A stretch of 64,000 nucleotides of DNA, taken from the NCBI GenBank assembly GCA_015847255.1, contig JADLZK010002576.1, positions 16,223 through 80,222 of the forward strand. Reading direction: 5' to 3'. Positions 1-11,795 of this stretch are shown piece by piece. The stretch's first letter is position 1. The number at the start of each line of letters is the position of its first letter. The position numbers were made by a program, and so were the translations under genes. The stretch comes from Hyparrhenia diplandra. Taxonomy: Eukaryota > Streptophyta > Magnoliopsida > Poales > Poaceae. The notes under the pieces were generated by a model that ran no database searches, was not told the DNA's origin, and saw only the letters and a program-made list of their open reading frames with translations.

Positions 1-218
1 AGGGCACGGTAAATTGCGTGCGGTTACTTCCCAACAACCATATGCAATGCGCCATATGTTTTTATTTACAAACTCCGGGAGAGATCGGGCTTGTTATTAG
101 GCACGTACTTAAGCATCCACCTTTTGACTTGGAATTTCGCCTCCTTTTGGCCCTGTCCTGTTCTTGCTCGATTTGCTCCTTTCATTTTATTTGCTGACTG
201 ATGATGACTATTTATGTA

Positions 219-452
219 CTCCCTCCAGTCCCTAATTGACCCGTGCGTGGCCGTGGGTTTTAGATCGCATGAGGTTTCACTTCGATTTATTGCGCACATC
301 AACATATATATCTTTAAATAAATTTATTAAAAAAGCTGTACGAAAGATCTTTTTGACGATACCATTACGAAGATAAATATTTATATATTTTAAAATATAA
401 TTGCGGCAATAGTTAATGCAGAATCTACGCAAAACATTTAAAGACAGAGGAG
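219..452. mobile_element. Stowaway-like MITE
   Basis: The left end reads CTCCCTCCAGTCC after a TA dinucleotide. The right end, read on the other strand, starts ACTCCTCTGTC, again next to TA. The size (about 234 bp), AT-rich core, TA target duplication and CTCC-rich ends match Tc1/mariner-related Stowaway MITEs of grasses. The terminal repeats are imperfect, so the copy is old or noisy. Confidence 0.55.
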
Positions 453-2556
453 TATTATGTATTCTGGCCGGAATCTCTACCCAGCATACTAGTATTAAAT
501 TACACGAAATTCTAGGTTTGAGGCTTTGGGGGCAGGGTGCATGTAGTGCTAAACAAAATTAAACTAGCTTTTGCAGTAGTAAAACAAAAGGGTGGATGGA
601 ATAAAGAGATGCCAAGTGTGTGTAGTAGTAGAGCACATTTACCCCGGCTGAGTGCGCATGAGTGATTCCCCGTCACATGCCTAGCTATCTAGGAGGCACC
701 TTTTGGCATGGCATGGGCTGATGCTGATGCGCATGGCAGCGCACGCACCACCAGTTGGCAATTGATTATAGTCTTATAGTCCCTGTTTTTAAAACAAAAC
801 AAGGAAAAGAAAGTGCCGCCAGTGGGCGTTGATTAGTACGAGAGCCGGCGTTGGCTTTGTCCATAAAACCTATAAACTAGTGAGTGCCATCCTTATCTCA
901 GACACCCTCCCGTCCCTGTTTCCCCATCTCTCTCCAACTTAGAAATCCTGACGCCATTATAACCAATCGCGCGCCGAGAGTGACCACCAAACCTAATCTC
1001 CTCGGGACACGGGCTACACGCCTCCTCTCCCTCTCCTTTGATTAGCTTATCAGCGGCCCAGCTAGGCAGCTAAGCCAATCGGCGATCCCTGGAGCTGCAT
1101 GCTGGCGTCTACTAGGCATGGTTTAGTTTAATGGCGGAGGGAGATCTCCGACGACCGATATGATCCGCGGCCGCGCCCGATTGGGCAGCAGTCGGCGCGG
1201 TGTCGTGCTGGGCCCTGGGACGACGACAGCGACTGAAGCCTGGGCTATAGCCAAGGCCGGCCGGCCGGACGGACGGCATGCATGCAGCACGCTTGCTAAA
1301 GCAAACGGAAAGCACGCAAAGGGAACGTACGTACGTCGCCGCCTCGAAGTGCGTACGCGGCGGCGGATTCTCGCCGATCTCGTCCTCCTCCTTTTGCGGA
1401 TCGCCTCCTCCATCGAATTCTCTCAATGCAATGATCAGCCTCGACCTGCTAAAAATTAGAGGACGGAGGGCCTGGGAGCCGTGGGGTGCTAATACCGATG
1501 AAAGCATATGCTGCTCGTCTCGTCGTTACGCGCAGCTAATTTCGCGCCTGCCTTAACTGACTTGATCGTCAGCTTTGACGTGTTACCGCTAGTGCTACCG
1601 GACCTATTGGCTTTGCTTTAACAGTGTGTCGTATAGCTAGGTCAATGGGTCAAGGTGATGAATGGAGAGAGAAAAGTCAAGCTCTCCTCCCCTTTGATTT
1701 CTAACCCTTTTGTTAACTGCCCACTGTTTTCTTTCTTCTGTTCATATTCTCGCCAGAGGTTTTACTATCATCAACATCCGCAAAGTGCGAAATAAAACAA
1801 AGCACTTCTAATTATAATAATTAAGTTTAATATAAACTTGTGCAGTAATTTGTAATGACTTTTCTTCCGTCCATAAATGCAAATGCAATGCGCATATCGT
1901 TCTGTTCAAGTTAGCTAAACACTAACTATGCATGTTTTTTTCATCCATCAAAAAAGTTTCTAACAATTTGTCGCAGAAAAAAAAGTTCAATAACAATTAA
2001 CCTGGCCCTCCTCCTCCCACTCTCCGAGCAACACGTATACAACGCTGGCCAGAACGAACTACGGTTTCGCAACCATCATCATGGCAACAAAGTAAACGAA
2101 GACCCGCGGCTTTGTTTTAACGGCAGCACTAATGCCAACGTTAAACCGGAATCATAGCCCGGCTTTCCCCAAAGGCGCCAAGTTTTGTGCCACACATTTT
2201 GCTGAGGGACGACGTGTTTAATTGGATGGCAAGTAAGCTTCAACTTAAGGCGCTGCACACTTTGGTATGTTTCAGTCCATGGTTTCCCATGGTTTTGTTA
2301 GGATACTCCTTTCTTTTCCCATGAATGCTACCAAACAGCTTGTTGCTCCTCCGTCCCTAAATAAACTAATCCTAAGTTGCACGGTAAAGGAAGCTAGCTA
2401 ACCACAATCCACAAGCCACAGAGACAAAGGATCTCGGATGATGATGGCTTGATGGAGTGGCTTATTAGCTAGGGTAGGGGACCTTGGAACATTCAGACAA
2501 ATTTAAAGGCGAAAGGCTAACGTTAATCGCCACTAAACAACTCGCTAACCTTGCAG

Positions 2557-2641
2557 CACATATGCTTCCAGCCACACGCTGAAGCTCACACGGGTGCCGA
2601 TCTGGTACGACGTGGACGCCATTGACTCCGGCTCCACCTGG
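2557..2641 (+). other. Possible isolated coding exon
   Basis: An 85-nt stretch lies between a good acceptor (CTTGCAG) and a donor (GTGAGG). It is open in one frame and gives 28 residues beginning TYASSHTLK and ending DSGSTW. I do not recognise the family. No partner exon was found nearby, so it may be a captured gene fragment or chance. Confidence 0.2.
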
Positions 2642-3370
2642 GTGAGGCGACACGTGCGAGGTGAGTTCGGGCTTGGACCGTGTCGGCCGAGCTGTGCGTG
2701 CGCTGGACGCCGAGTGGCCTTTGAGGAGGTGATGGTGGGATTCTGAGCTAAATATGACTCAAGTGTTGGTACGTTAAGGGCTTAGTTGCTGTTGCTCGAG
2801 TAGAAAAATGGTTTTGCCAGTGACGTTCCTAGGTGGAAGGACATGGGCACTACGGCCATGGCGAGGCGAAACGTGGCCATCGTGTCGCGCTTGGAGTTTT
2901 ATGGCCGGGCCGGCCCCGTTTAAATTAGGTGTCTGATTAACCATTTGATGATCCATCAGCGCTTGAAAGGCGCGACAGCTTTCTTTGCGAGCACTTTTGT
3001 TTTTTATTTAATTTGGGGCTCACTTCTCAGGGATCCATCTTTATCGTGTGATTTGCTCATACAAGGCAAGTATATGACATAAGGGCTGACGCATCATAAC
3101 CATGTCAACACAACACTCTCTGTGTGTTTTTGTACGCGTGATAGTCAGACTATAGCAGCAAGTACGATATACATATGAACACCTAATACATATCTTTTTC
3201 AACTTGTGCTTGTACGTACGTCTTAAAAGGTGCTTTTCGAATACGATAAAAGACTGCACATCTTTGTATTTAAGGAGAAAAAGTTTGGTTTTACACCTCG
3301 GTAAGCGGTGATGGGAGGTTGAGGATTTTGCAATAGAGCATGCGCCTCCCTAGAACAGTTTAACGCTAAA

Positions 3371-4161
3371 GTCGATTACTCATGAGGAAATAAACAACTA
3401 AGGTCATTGCACTCGGACGAGTCGCACGCATGCGGTCCAAAGCGGCGTCCCTCATCGGCGACTTCACGAGGGCCGGGAGCGGTCAGGCGTCGCGAGAGCG
3501 ACCATCTCGCGAGCCTCCTTGTGCGAAGGTTCAAGGTTGCGATGAAAGATACCCTCGTATGCTTGTTTGCCCTCCCTCCGTCGGCTTGTCTTTGATGAAT
3601 CCCCATGCGTTGCGTGCGAGGATCTCTCAGCGTTTGGCCGCGGGACCTTAGAGGTGGTTGCTGTGGCGATGCGCGCTGCCAGTGGCGGCAGCTTGACCGA
3701 AGAAGGATTCTGCGTGCGCTTGTATTGAAGCGATGGAGATGCGCTTTCTTGAGGACCCGTCCAGTGGCGCTTAATCGCTGCGCCGTCGGCGGCAGGGCTG
3801 GTAAGATGCCGGCGTTGGTGCCTCTCGCGTCATGCGGAAGTGGTGCGTGAAGAGGCGTGCTATCAGCGGCTCAGCCCTCATCCCTGCGCCGATGGCAGGG
3901 CGAGCCACGATGGATGGGGGTCTCCGCGCCGTGGCGCTCACATGTGCGCCTCGAACCCGGCTGGCACGCTCTGGGTATCCACGACGTACACCGCGGCGTC
4001 GGTAAAGCCCCAACGGGCGTCCCTCGGTCACGGGCTGTATGACTCATCGGCCCATGTACGCTCACCATCGAGCGGCACTTCCCCAGCGGTAGAACCACCG
4101 CGGGTGCTCCAAACGCGCTCTCCGCGTGATCGCGTGCGCGTCATGTCGCAAGATCTGCTGT
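3371..4161. other. GC-rich block of unknown origin
   Basis: A GC-rich stretch with several overlapping open frames on both strands and no recognisable motif. It abuts the LTR-like sequence to its right. Composition and position suggest repeat-derived DNA, not a host gene. Confidence 0.3.
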
Positions 4162-5995
4162 TTGGTTTTGGCTAATTAGTGACACCTGCGACTAATCTCT
4201 CAATGCTAAGTGTTTTGACATGATTGTGTGTGGTCGCATTGGCAGGAGGAGTTGAGTGCATGGTGATCGTGGAGGGTGGATCGAGCGGTGATCCAGAGGT
4301 TTTGATCAGAAGCATGCAACTGCGGTAGTGGAGTTTTGGAGATCAAAGGTCCCAAGGCAAAGAGTATAACCATAGGGCTTTTTGATTTTCACACCTGCAC
4401 ACCATAGAGGGTGTAGGTAGTTATAGGGATCGATAAGCCGTCACTATAAAGAGGAAATCTTCTACGCACATATCGCATCTCTCTCACGTGCCTTTTAGGT
4501 TCAAGTCTCCTTATGCATGCATTCTAACCCAAAAGCGCCACCTCCGTCGATCCTTGGTACGGAAATGGTTTCGAAATGCTAACACACATGGTGTCGAGGT
4601 GTTCTAGCCGGCGTGCTCGGCAACATAGCGTTCAAGTGGCACGGAAGCTGCGCTTGGCGCAAATAGAGCGGAAGGAACGGCTGACAAACGGCGATGGATT
4701 TTTCGCGGCTTCGACGCGTCGGCCCGGGCCGCATTCTCGGCAACGGGTTAGCGCGACGGGCCTGCGCAGTTGACCTGGACGCTCCGCGAATGCGTCACAG
4801 CTAGAGCATGCTCGTGTTTCGGGCAGTCGGCCCGACGCTGCGTGACCTGGACGGCTGCCCGGGATCGGAAAGCATCCGGTGCTGGCCGGGGCGCGATCGG
4901 ATCCGGATCGCGCTGACCACGGGACGCACCAAAGGCGAAGGTCGGCCCGAGGGTGAGTTTAGCCTCGTCGGTTGTGACCGGATCACTGTCCGGACTTACG
5001 CCCGGTGCTTGAGGTCCGGCCAAGTCGTCGGTCGAGCCGCGCGCGAGAAAGTGTGTTTTCACTTTCCACCACCTCTACGTGGTGTACGCGCTTTCATACA
5101 TATTCATAACGGTCGCTTGCCACCGCTCCACTCTCTTGGTCATTTTGAATCGCTCCTAACGTCGGCACACAGGAGCAGAGCAAGCGAAACTTCTCCTCCC
5201 TCTCTCATTCTTGATTTGAGCTTCGTTCTGACGAGAAGAGTTGGATCCTAGTGCATTGCGTTGAGTTCTGCTTGCATCTTTCCCAAGAGGCATACTGATG
5301 CTGTGAGCCCGCGGATTTTCCGTCCGCTTTCTGCTTGAGCGCAGCTCGCTGGCGAGCCACGCTTGGTGAGAGTGGGTGGAGGCGCTGGCAAGCGAAGGCT
5401 GATTGTTCTTGGCCACCTCGCTGATTTGTGAGGAAGGGATTACGCACTCGCTTCCGTCAGGAAGACAAAGTGCAAGGAATACATTGCTCGCGGCTTTGGG
5501 TACCACACTTGTTGAGTGGTGTGTTGAGGCTAGCAAGGGCACCTAGCTCAAACACCATCCTTGTGTTGGATGGCACAACCGAGAGTAGTTGTCGGTGTGC
5601 GCCGTAACTCCGGTGAACAAATCAACTTATTCATTGTCTCCGTTGTGGATCATCACCATCGAAGTGATTGATTGTTCATCTTCATCCCGATGATTGGTTG
5701 ACATCCTCTACAAGGCGTATAACAAGCTTTTCACTCTTGCATTACTTTCCTAGTTTACTTTGAGTAGAGAGCTAGCTTTGCCTTGTGTAGTTGTTCTTGC
5801 TAGCTTAAGGATCATATTAGGATTGTTCATTAGCTAGAGTAGTGACGTAGACCTTGTGTGGACTAGAGATTATAGAAATATTTAGTTTTGTCACTAGAAG
5901 GCTTGCTTGACCATTAGAGCTAGTGCAAAACCGCTTACGCCGCTGTTTTATACTAATCGTTTGTTTAGTTGAGCTTGTAGAAAATTTTATAGGCA
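4162..5995 (+). mobile_element. Degenerate LTR-like sequence
   Basis: The left part (TTTGGCTAATTAGTGACACC and on) and the right part (CTAATCGTTTG ... AAAATTTTATAGGC) resemble the beginning and end of a large grass LTR family. Between them is the usual mixture of low-complexity, GTGA-rich non-coding sequence. The right border is cut where the GC-rich block begins; the typical pyrimidine-rich run after the LTR end is missing. I found no second LTR and no target duplication, so this is a truncated or nested remnant. The superfamily is likely Copia, by similarity of organisation only. Confidence 0.45.
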
Positions 5996-8110
5996 CGCCG
6001 CGCCTGCCTCGCGTGATCGTGGACGGCGCGCCCGCCGCAGCCTGCGTTCGCGCTGGCCTGCGGCCGCTTCCCTCGCTCTCGCTGCCCGTGGTTCAAGCGC
6101 AACTCTCTTGCCAAGCGTCTCGCGCTAGGAGTGGCGCCGCCGGCCCCGGAGGTCGCGCCACTCGAAGCGATGCGCCGCCCAAGGCCTGACCGCTGGGCCT
6201 CCCACGTAACGCCGCTGGCTAGCGCCCCGACGCTCGATTCGAGAGGTCTCGCCAGCCAGCGAGGAGCGCAGCTCGATCAGAGGTCCGAACCTGGGCGGGT
6301 CAGCGACGGCGCGGACAAGCTGTCGAAGTTCAAGCGCCGCTGCAAGACGACGTGGCGCCGCAGATCGACTCGCCTCGACAAATCAGCCACGCCCTTTCTG
6401 GGCGTGCATGCTGGTGGAAGGTAGTTTACGGCAGGTCTCGCGCGCGCACGTCGAACAAGCCAAGCGCGCCGGAGGCGCGTGCTCGAGGTCGCGCCTGGTA
6501 ATCACGCTGCGAGGTGGTTCTCACTACGCACACTTGATGCACCGGCTGCAGGTCGCTTGCAGTGGCGCACGCTGTGTCCCGCCGCAAAGGCAATGGCGCG
6601 CTTCTGGCACGGTCCAGTGGCTCCTGGCTGGCCCATCGCACGCGTCGGATGGTGCCGGGCGCCCTCGCCGAAGCGCCGCCAGCCTCATGCCCGTAGCGCG
6701 ACGTGGCTCGGCGCGGTGGAGCTGGCAGTGACCTCATCACGCTACCGCCGCCGCGGGCTGATGAAGGCGAGCAAGCGCGCTAGTTGGCGCCCAAAGTACG
6801 CCGGGGAACAGAGACGCATGGCGCGACTGCGGAGGAGGCTCTCCTACCGCCGCCAACCCCACGGGCTGCAGGCCAACGCCAGCCGCCCTCCCGGGTGTCC
6901 CGCGCGGCGCTGACGGCGCCGAGGGTGCGGTTCCGTCGCGTCGCAAAGACCCGGTCACCAGCATTGCCGTGGCCGGGAGGGATTCCACCGCTTCCTAGAG
7001 CCAAGCGACCTCAACCGTTGGCCGCCGCCGCCGACAAGGCGTCGCGTGAGAGACCATCGCAAAGTGACGGCCAAGCGGCGCCACGCGCTCGCGAGATGGC
7101 ACGCCTTGCGGCCTACCGAGGCAGGTTGGAGAAGGTTCGTGAGGTCCACCTCATCATCCGCCGGGCCTCGCGACGACGAGGTCCACCTGCCGAGGCCATC
7201 TGGACCGGGCCGACGGAGTGTGGGATGAACGGGTCGAAGCGCCGAGTAGGGGCTCTCCATGTACACGGACGGACTATCCCTCCAGCGCTGCCGCCACCGG
7301 GTCGCCGCATGGGCTGTGGACGCTGGAGACAATCGACGGCGGGGGTCGCCGACCCTACGCTGTCCCTCCCGCCCGGGATCCGCGGCGTCGGAGGCCAGCC
7401 ATGGCCGCCCCGCGCCGGGCGTGGCTGGCGCTGTGTGCAGGCGGCGCGCACAAGGTGCATTAGGGGCACCATGGGCAGTGCATCGCCGGTCACCGCGCGG
7501 TGGTCGCCTCCACCCCGCCGAAAGTTCGCGACCTGCGCCGTGTGGGAGTACACGGCGGCTGCTGTCCCTTGGATTCGGAGCCGTGAAGCAAGCACCGGCC
7601 ACCACCACATGCACGCCGCCGGGCGCCAAGCACGCTGAGCACCTTCCGGGTTAGCGGCAGGCCGACGGCGAAGCTCGGACCGCCGCCACGGAGGCGTCCT
7701 CGCCGATGATCGGGTACGCGCCGTAGGTCAGAGGCACGAGCGCGTACGCGGGCGTTACACATGAGCAAACGCGCTCGGTGCTCCTGCGCGGAGGCTCCGC
7801 ACTCGCCGGTCTCGACGCGGGCGCGGCCACGGATCCGCGTCCGAGTAGCGGTGGCGGCGCGATCGCCGGAGGTGGCGGCGGCGAACACGCCGCGACTGGC
7901 GACGCAGCCTAGCGCCGTTGCAGGTAGAGGGCGACGAGGGAGATGGGAAGCGAGGGAGGGAGGGGAAGCAGGTGGGGAAGAGGAGGGATGTGGCGTGGTG
8001 GGGAGGCCGCCGTCGGGCCGCGAGGTCGCGCGGCGCGCTGCTGGGCAAGTGGCCGGGCCGCTGCGCCCGCTAGGCAGGCGCCGCGCGATTGCGGGTCAGG
8101 TCGCCAGGCC
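5996..8110. other. GC-rich block, probable transposon interior
   Basis: About 2.1 kb of very GC-rich DNA in which several frames on both strands stay open for 80 to 280 codons. The translations are rich in Arg, Pro, Ala and Gly, and no domain is visible. Simultaneous openness in many frames is expected from GC composition alone. It starts exactly where the LTR-like sequence is cut and ends at an abrupt change to AT-rich DNA at about 8110, which suggests an inserted element or element interior. Confidence 0.35.
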
Positions 8111-8740
8111 ACGCCTTTAAAAGGTTTTGCAAATGCAAAAGTGATAGTAAAAGTACTTGCATTATTACTAGTTTATTTATGCAGAGATCAACTATATGTT
8201 CATTTCTTCTAAAAGTAAGATCAAATGCGTAGAAGTGCCAGCTAATCTTTGATTAGCAGGAGAAAGCAAGATTAATATAACTTGATATCTCTGTATACTC
8301 AATCATATCCACTCACCGTTTTAATTGATACCCGCTAATTGTTCTTGGAATAAAAGAAACTTATGTTAGGTAATCAGGATGAAAGGTTCTTTTGTTGGGA
8401 ATAAAAGAACAGCCATGAAAATGGCAAACTGCTAGATAGAACATTGTAAGCTGCACTGCCCGTTCATACGCTTGATACGTACATTCAGAAAAAACAACAC
8501 ACAGAGCTGTTTCTTACAGTCTAGCCCAATCAAAAGTGCACCCTTGCTTGTCAAAATTATGCAGTTTCATACCAATATGATACATGTGAGAAAAGCCCTC
8601 CACACCAGAAAAGCTGAACAATCTACTAGTATACAATGTATATACAGTCTACAACCACTTGTTCAGTAGCATCAGAATGCACTTTCAAACTGTCCTGACA
8701 ATCACACACACACATAATAATCCAGGCTGACTTTGACTTG
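8111..8740. other. 3' flank of the glycosylase gene
   Basis: AT-rich sequence downstream of the minus-strand glycosylase stop codon. It probably contains that gene's 3' UTR and polyadenylation region. Nothing else is recognised. Confidence 0.4.
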
Positions 8741-10830
8741 CTACACCTCCCTGTTACCTGAATCTTCCCGAAGATGGCGAGCCCAACCTTCATCAGGCAA
8801 TGCTGGCTCTGCGCTCACATCGCTGTTTTCACTGGCCCTGTGCTGGTTGCAAGCCTGAAACCTGAAGCAACATGACAGATGGTCGTTAACCATCCCGGCG
8901 ACCTGCATGAAAGCAGTAGATCGTTGTTGGGCCAACACACTGGAACTCTCGGCGCATCAAGTCCTTGCTTATGGCTTCAGCTTTCGCGTCTTTGTAGGTA
9001 CTTGGCGAGCATAGCGGAAGCCGCTTGATGGCCCTGTGGTTCACAAAGCTCCAGCCAGTAGTTGCTGAACGATCCAAATTCCTTAACGACCTACAGGTAA
9101 GCATTTCGAGAAAGTTTTAACACATGGAATGCTGAATTTATGAAACGTATGGTACTACGGTACTACACATAAGATGTTTGATCAAACCACGTGTGAACTT
9201 CAAATCATGTATAGAAGAAGCCCATGTATCACATTATCCAGATTCTCATGGGTCACATGATGTGGCCCATATGTATGAAACGAGGTCTCGCCTCTTGGGA
9301 TTTCTGCTTGCTTACTATTATGGACAGTGAAAATGGGTCGCTTTTAGTGTCGTGCTAGTCAGCTTACCGCTGTGTTGCAAAAGCATTTAAAAAGTAAGCT
9401 GAGTGTGATCTCACAATTATCTTTTATATGCATTTGAACAAATGCTCAAAAATTTCTAATGTGGCTCAAATTTCTGATACCGCTCCACTTTTGTTGTTAA
9501 ATGCCAAATAGGTAAAAACAGCAAAAATATTAGCATTGGGCCTTATCACAAGAGCGATAAGAAGAATAACACATTGTGTCCTCAGTCCATCAGAGATAAA
9601 CTCAACAAAAGATTCGATGCAAATGCAAATAACGAGTAAAGAATACAAGACTCATGTACCTTCTCGCATTTGCTTTGGCATTTTGTTACAACTCGCAATC
9701 TTTTGGCTCGATGAAACGCACGATTCCATTTGATCTCAATAGGTTCATCTTCTTTCTTTCCGCTAATCTCGGATACCAATGCAAAAGTTGAAGCCATATC
9801 TCCCCGTACAAAGATTGAATCCATCAGTGCATATCTTAACACCCTCTTCTACGAACAGAGTTTCAGCTTTTGGGCAGCATACCTGAATTGCTCCTCTTGC
9901 TCAAGATACAAGGCCAGGTGAGTTCACCTAAGGCTTGTGAAAGTGTGAGCAGCTCGAATAGCATTTGGTCATCATGAACAGGAACTCCCCATTCTTCATC
10001 ATGGAATGCACATAGAGGGCTCTGAAGAAATGGAGGTTACCATACCATACCACCAAAAATCATGATACTAGTTGATAACAGCGATTCCATACTTTCACCA
10101 AAAACTGAGAAGTCAGCAAAAGTAGTATGAAAGATGTGCATAACGATTATTTGTACAAAAATGCACTTCTTTACTAGGGTATTTTCAAAATGTTTATTGT
10201 TGCAGAATCACTACCTGAACTAAAGAGTAGAGATGCATATTCGCCAGTTTCAGACTTTTCATGGATAAAAGTTCTAGAGCTACAAACTGAGGATATGTTT
10301 TTGGAATATGCAGACATACAAAGGAAGTAACAAAGGTAGTTGAAATCCAACAGATTATGCTTCAACCACAACCACAGAGCATATGGCAAGGGAGAAGTCT
10401 CAACTGTAACCTCTATAAATTTGCAATGTACTAGAGAAGCCATAAAACTGTGATTAAACTCACCCGAGTTTGCAGTGATCCAGGAACACCTCTTCTTCTC
10501 CGAGTCCGGGCCAACTGGCATCAGGGAGGCGAGGTCATGCACCTAGGTGACGGAACGGAGCCTTCCATTCTTGCCCCTCTTCTCTTGATCATCCAGTCGT
10601 CCTTCGCCCTGGAATTGGCCGTAGTCTTGGCTCTTCAGCTAGCTTCGCCTCTGACACTGGCTACCTTGGAGGTAGCGATGGGTGGTAAGGGCCTTCCGGA
10701 TGCGTCGTACCTCCGGCGAGGGGACTCTGACCTGACGCCCGGGATTTGCAGCTGCAGTGTCAAGATTCGCGAATTCTCGGGCGTGTTTGTTCAGTTCGGC
10801 AGGGACGAGCGGCCCATTATCGCTGTTTGA
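8741..10830 (-). CDS. DNA-3-methyladenine glycosylase I (TAG family)
   Basis: This is a base-excision repair enzyme of the helix-hairpin-helix TAG family, which removes 3-methyladenine from alkylated DNA. Exons on the minus strand: about 10830-10464, 10021-9883, 9848-9660 and 9090-8741. Exon 1 holds a basic N-terminal region and then EKKRCSWITAN, the start of the catalytic domain. Exon 2 holds the hallmark HDEEWGVPVHDD, then LFELLTLSQALGELTW. Exon 4 holds VVKEFGSFSNY, a WSFVNH segment, AEAISKDLMRR, GPTTIY, and MVNDHLSCCFRFQAC near the C-terminus. The frame is interrupted repeatedly by single-base changes: extra base in the ccc run at exon 2 start, extra base near 9054-9056, loss near 8995-8998, and extra base in the run 8910-8912. 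In-frame stops in exon 1 have the same kind of cause. The exact start codon is unresolved; the coding signal begins just upstream of PAELNKHAREF (about 10820). Sequence error is likelier than a dead gene because all domain blocks are well conserved. Confidence 0.85.
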
Positions 10831-11795
10831 AACGGTTGCGGAAAAGACGGGTTACCTGGCCTGTGTTTTGGGAAACAGGAGGCTACGGCAGCCGTGTTGT
10901 CGGGCTGGGCGTCGCCGTCGGCTGCGGGATGCAACGGCCTCGGCACCAAGGTGGCGTCGCCACGACGCCCCGGCTACCGTTACGCACAACGCATCGCGAA
11001 TACGCCGCCCAGAATCTCGACACATTTGCAGCCCGGCCGGGCTTCCGTTGGTTGCTTTTGCGGCGCAGCCGCAGAAGAGCGGGGCTCTCGTCCGGCAAGA
11101 TCTTCCCCATGAACTTTGTGCAAGCACTCTGCAGAAGTCGCGGAGAACCACCATCCAGATAATGTAACAATGCAAGGGACACAGACAAGACGAATGGACA
11201 CATAATAATGGAAGAAAGTGATATCAGCAATTTGGTGATCAGGAAATGGACATCTCTGATCTACTTTACAGAAACGTTCTAAATTATCGTAGCTGGAAGT
11301 AACCAGGACGCAGATAGTCGATCAACAAATCTAGTTGTCTACAAATTCTTTCATCTATCTGACTGCCTGTTAGCATGATCTGAGTTTTCTAGAACCACAC
11401 TGAAAATTGCAATGCAGGGCAGTGTGACTAGGAAAATAATACGAGATGTCAGCACACAGGTCAGCCTAGATAGGATTCGCCAAACCTCCAGCTTCTGGCC
11501 AAAAATTGGACTCGATACCAATCAAGCACTGCCGGGAAGCGAAAGGTCACGTGGAGTCACTGGCAGGCGGCACACTCATCTGGAGATGTGGTGTTCCTCA
11601 CCACCTGAAGAAGACATGTCGAGATGTTACAAGCCAATAATACAGCAGTCATGAAGTGACTGGATAATAAAGAAATAGATGGAAATAACTCTTACCGAGA
11701 AACACAAGGTACAATGCAATTCCAAACCACTTTGCCATAGGTGGCAGTTGCATCAACAATTCATACGTTCACATCATCTGCTCTTGGCAATCAAA
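10831..11795. other. Spacer between the glycosylase and methyltransferase genes
   Basis: The part next to the glycosylase (10831-11165) is GC-rich, with a CAG/GTAACC splice-like junction at about 10855. It probably holds the glycosylase promoter, 5' UTR and perhaps a leader exon. The part from 11200 on is AT-rich and is probably the 3' UTR of the upstream methyltransferase gene, which is on the same strand. Confidence 0.4.

Larger units (their letters stand above)
1..3370. other. Intergenic, no supported gene
   Basis: No reading frame here looks like a real gene. The stretch holds one Stowaway-like MITE near its left end, a GC-rich patch around 1130-1560 with several overlapping frames but no recognisable domain, and one possible isolated exon at 2557-2641. 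The rest is AT-rich with GTAC and TGCATG simple motifs. Confidence 0.5.

Noticed and set aside
6784..7638. 284-codon open frame in a GC-rich block
   Set aside because: Several frames on both strands are open over the same stretch, the residues are Arg/Pro/Ala-rich and no domain is visible. Composition explains it.
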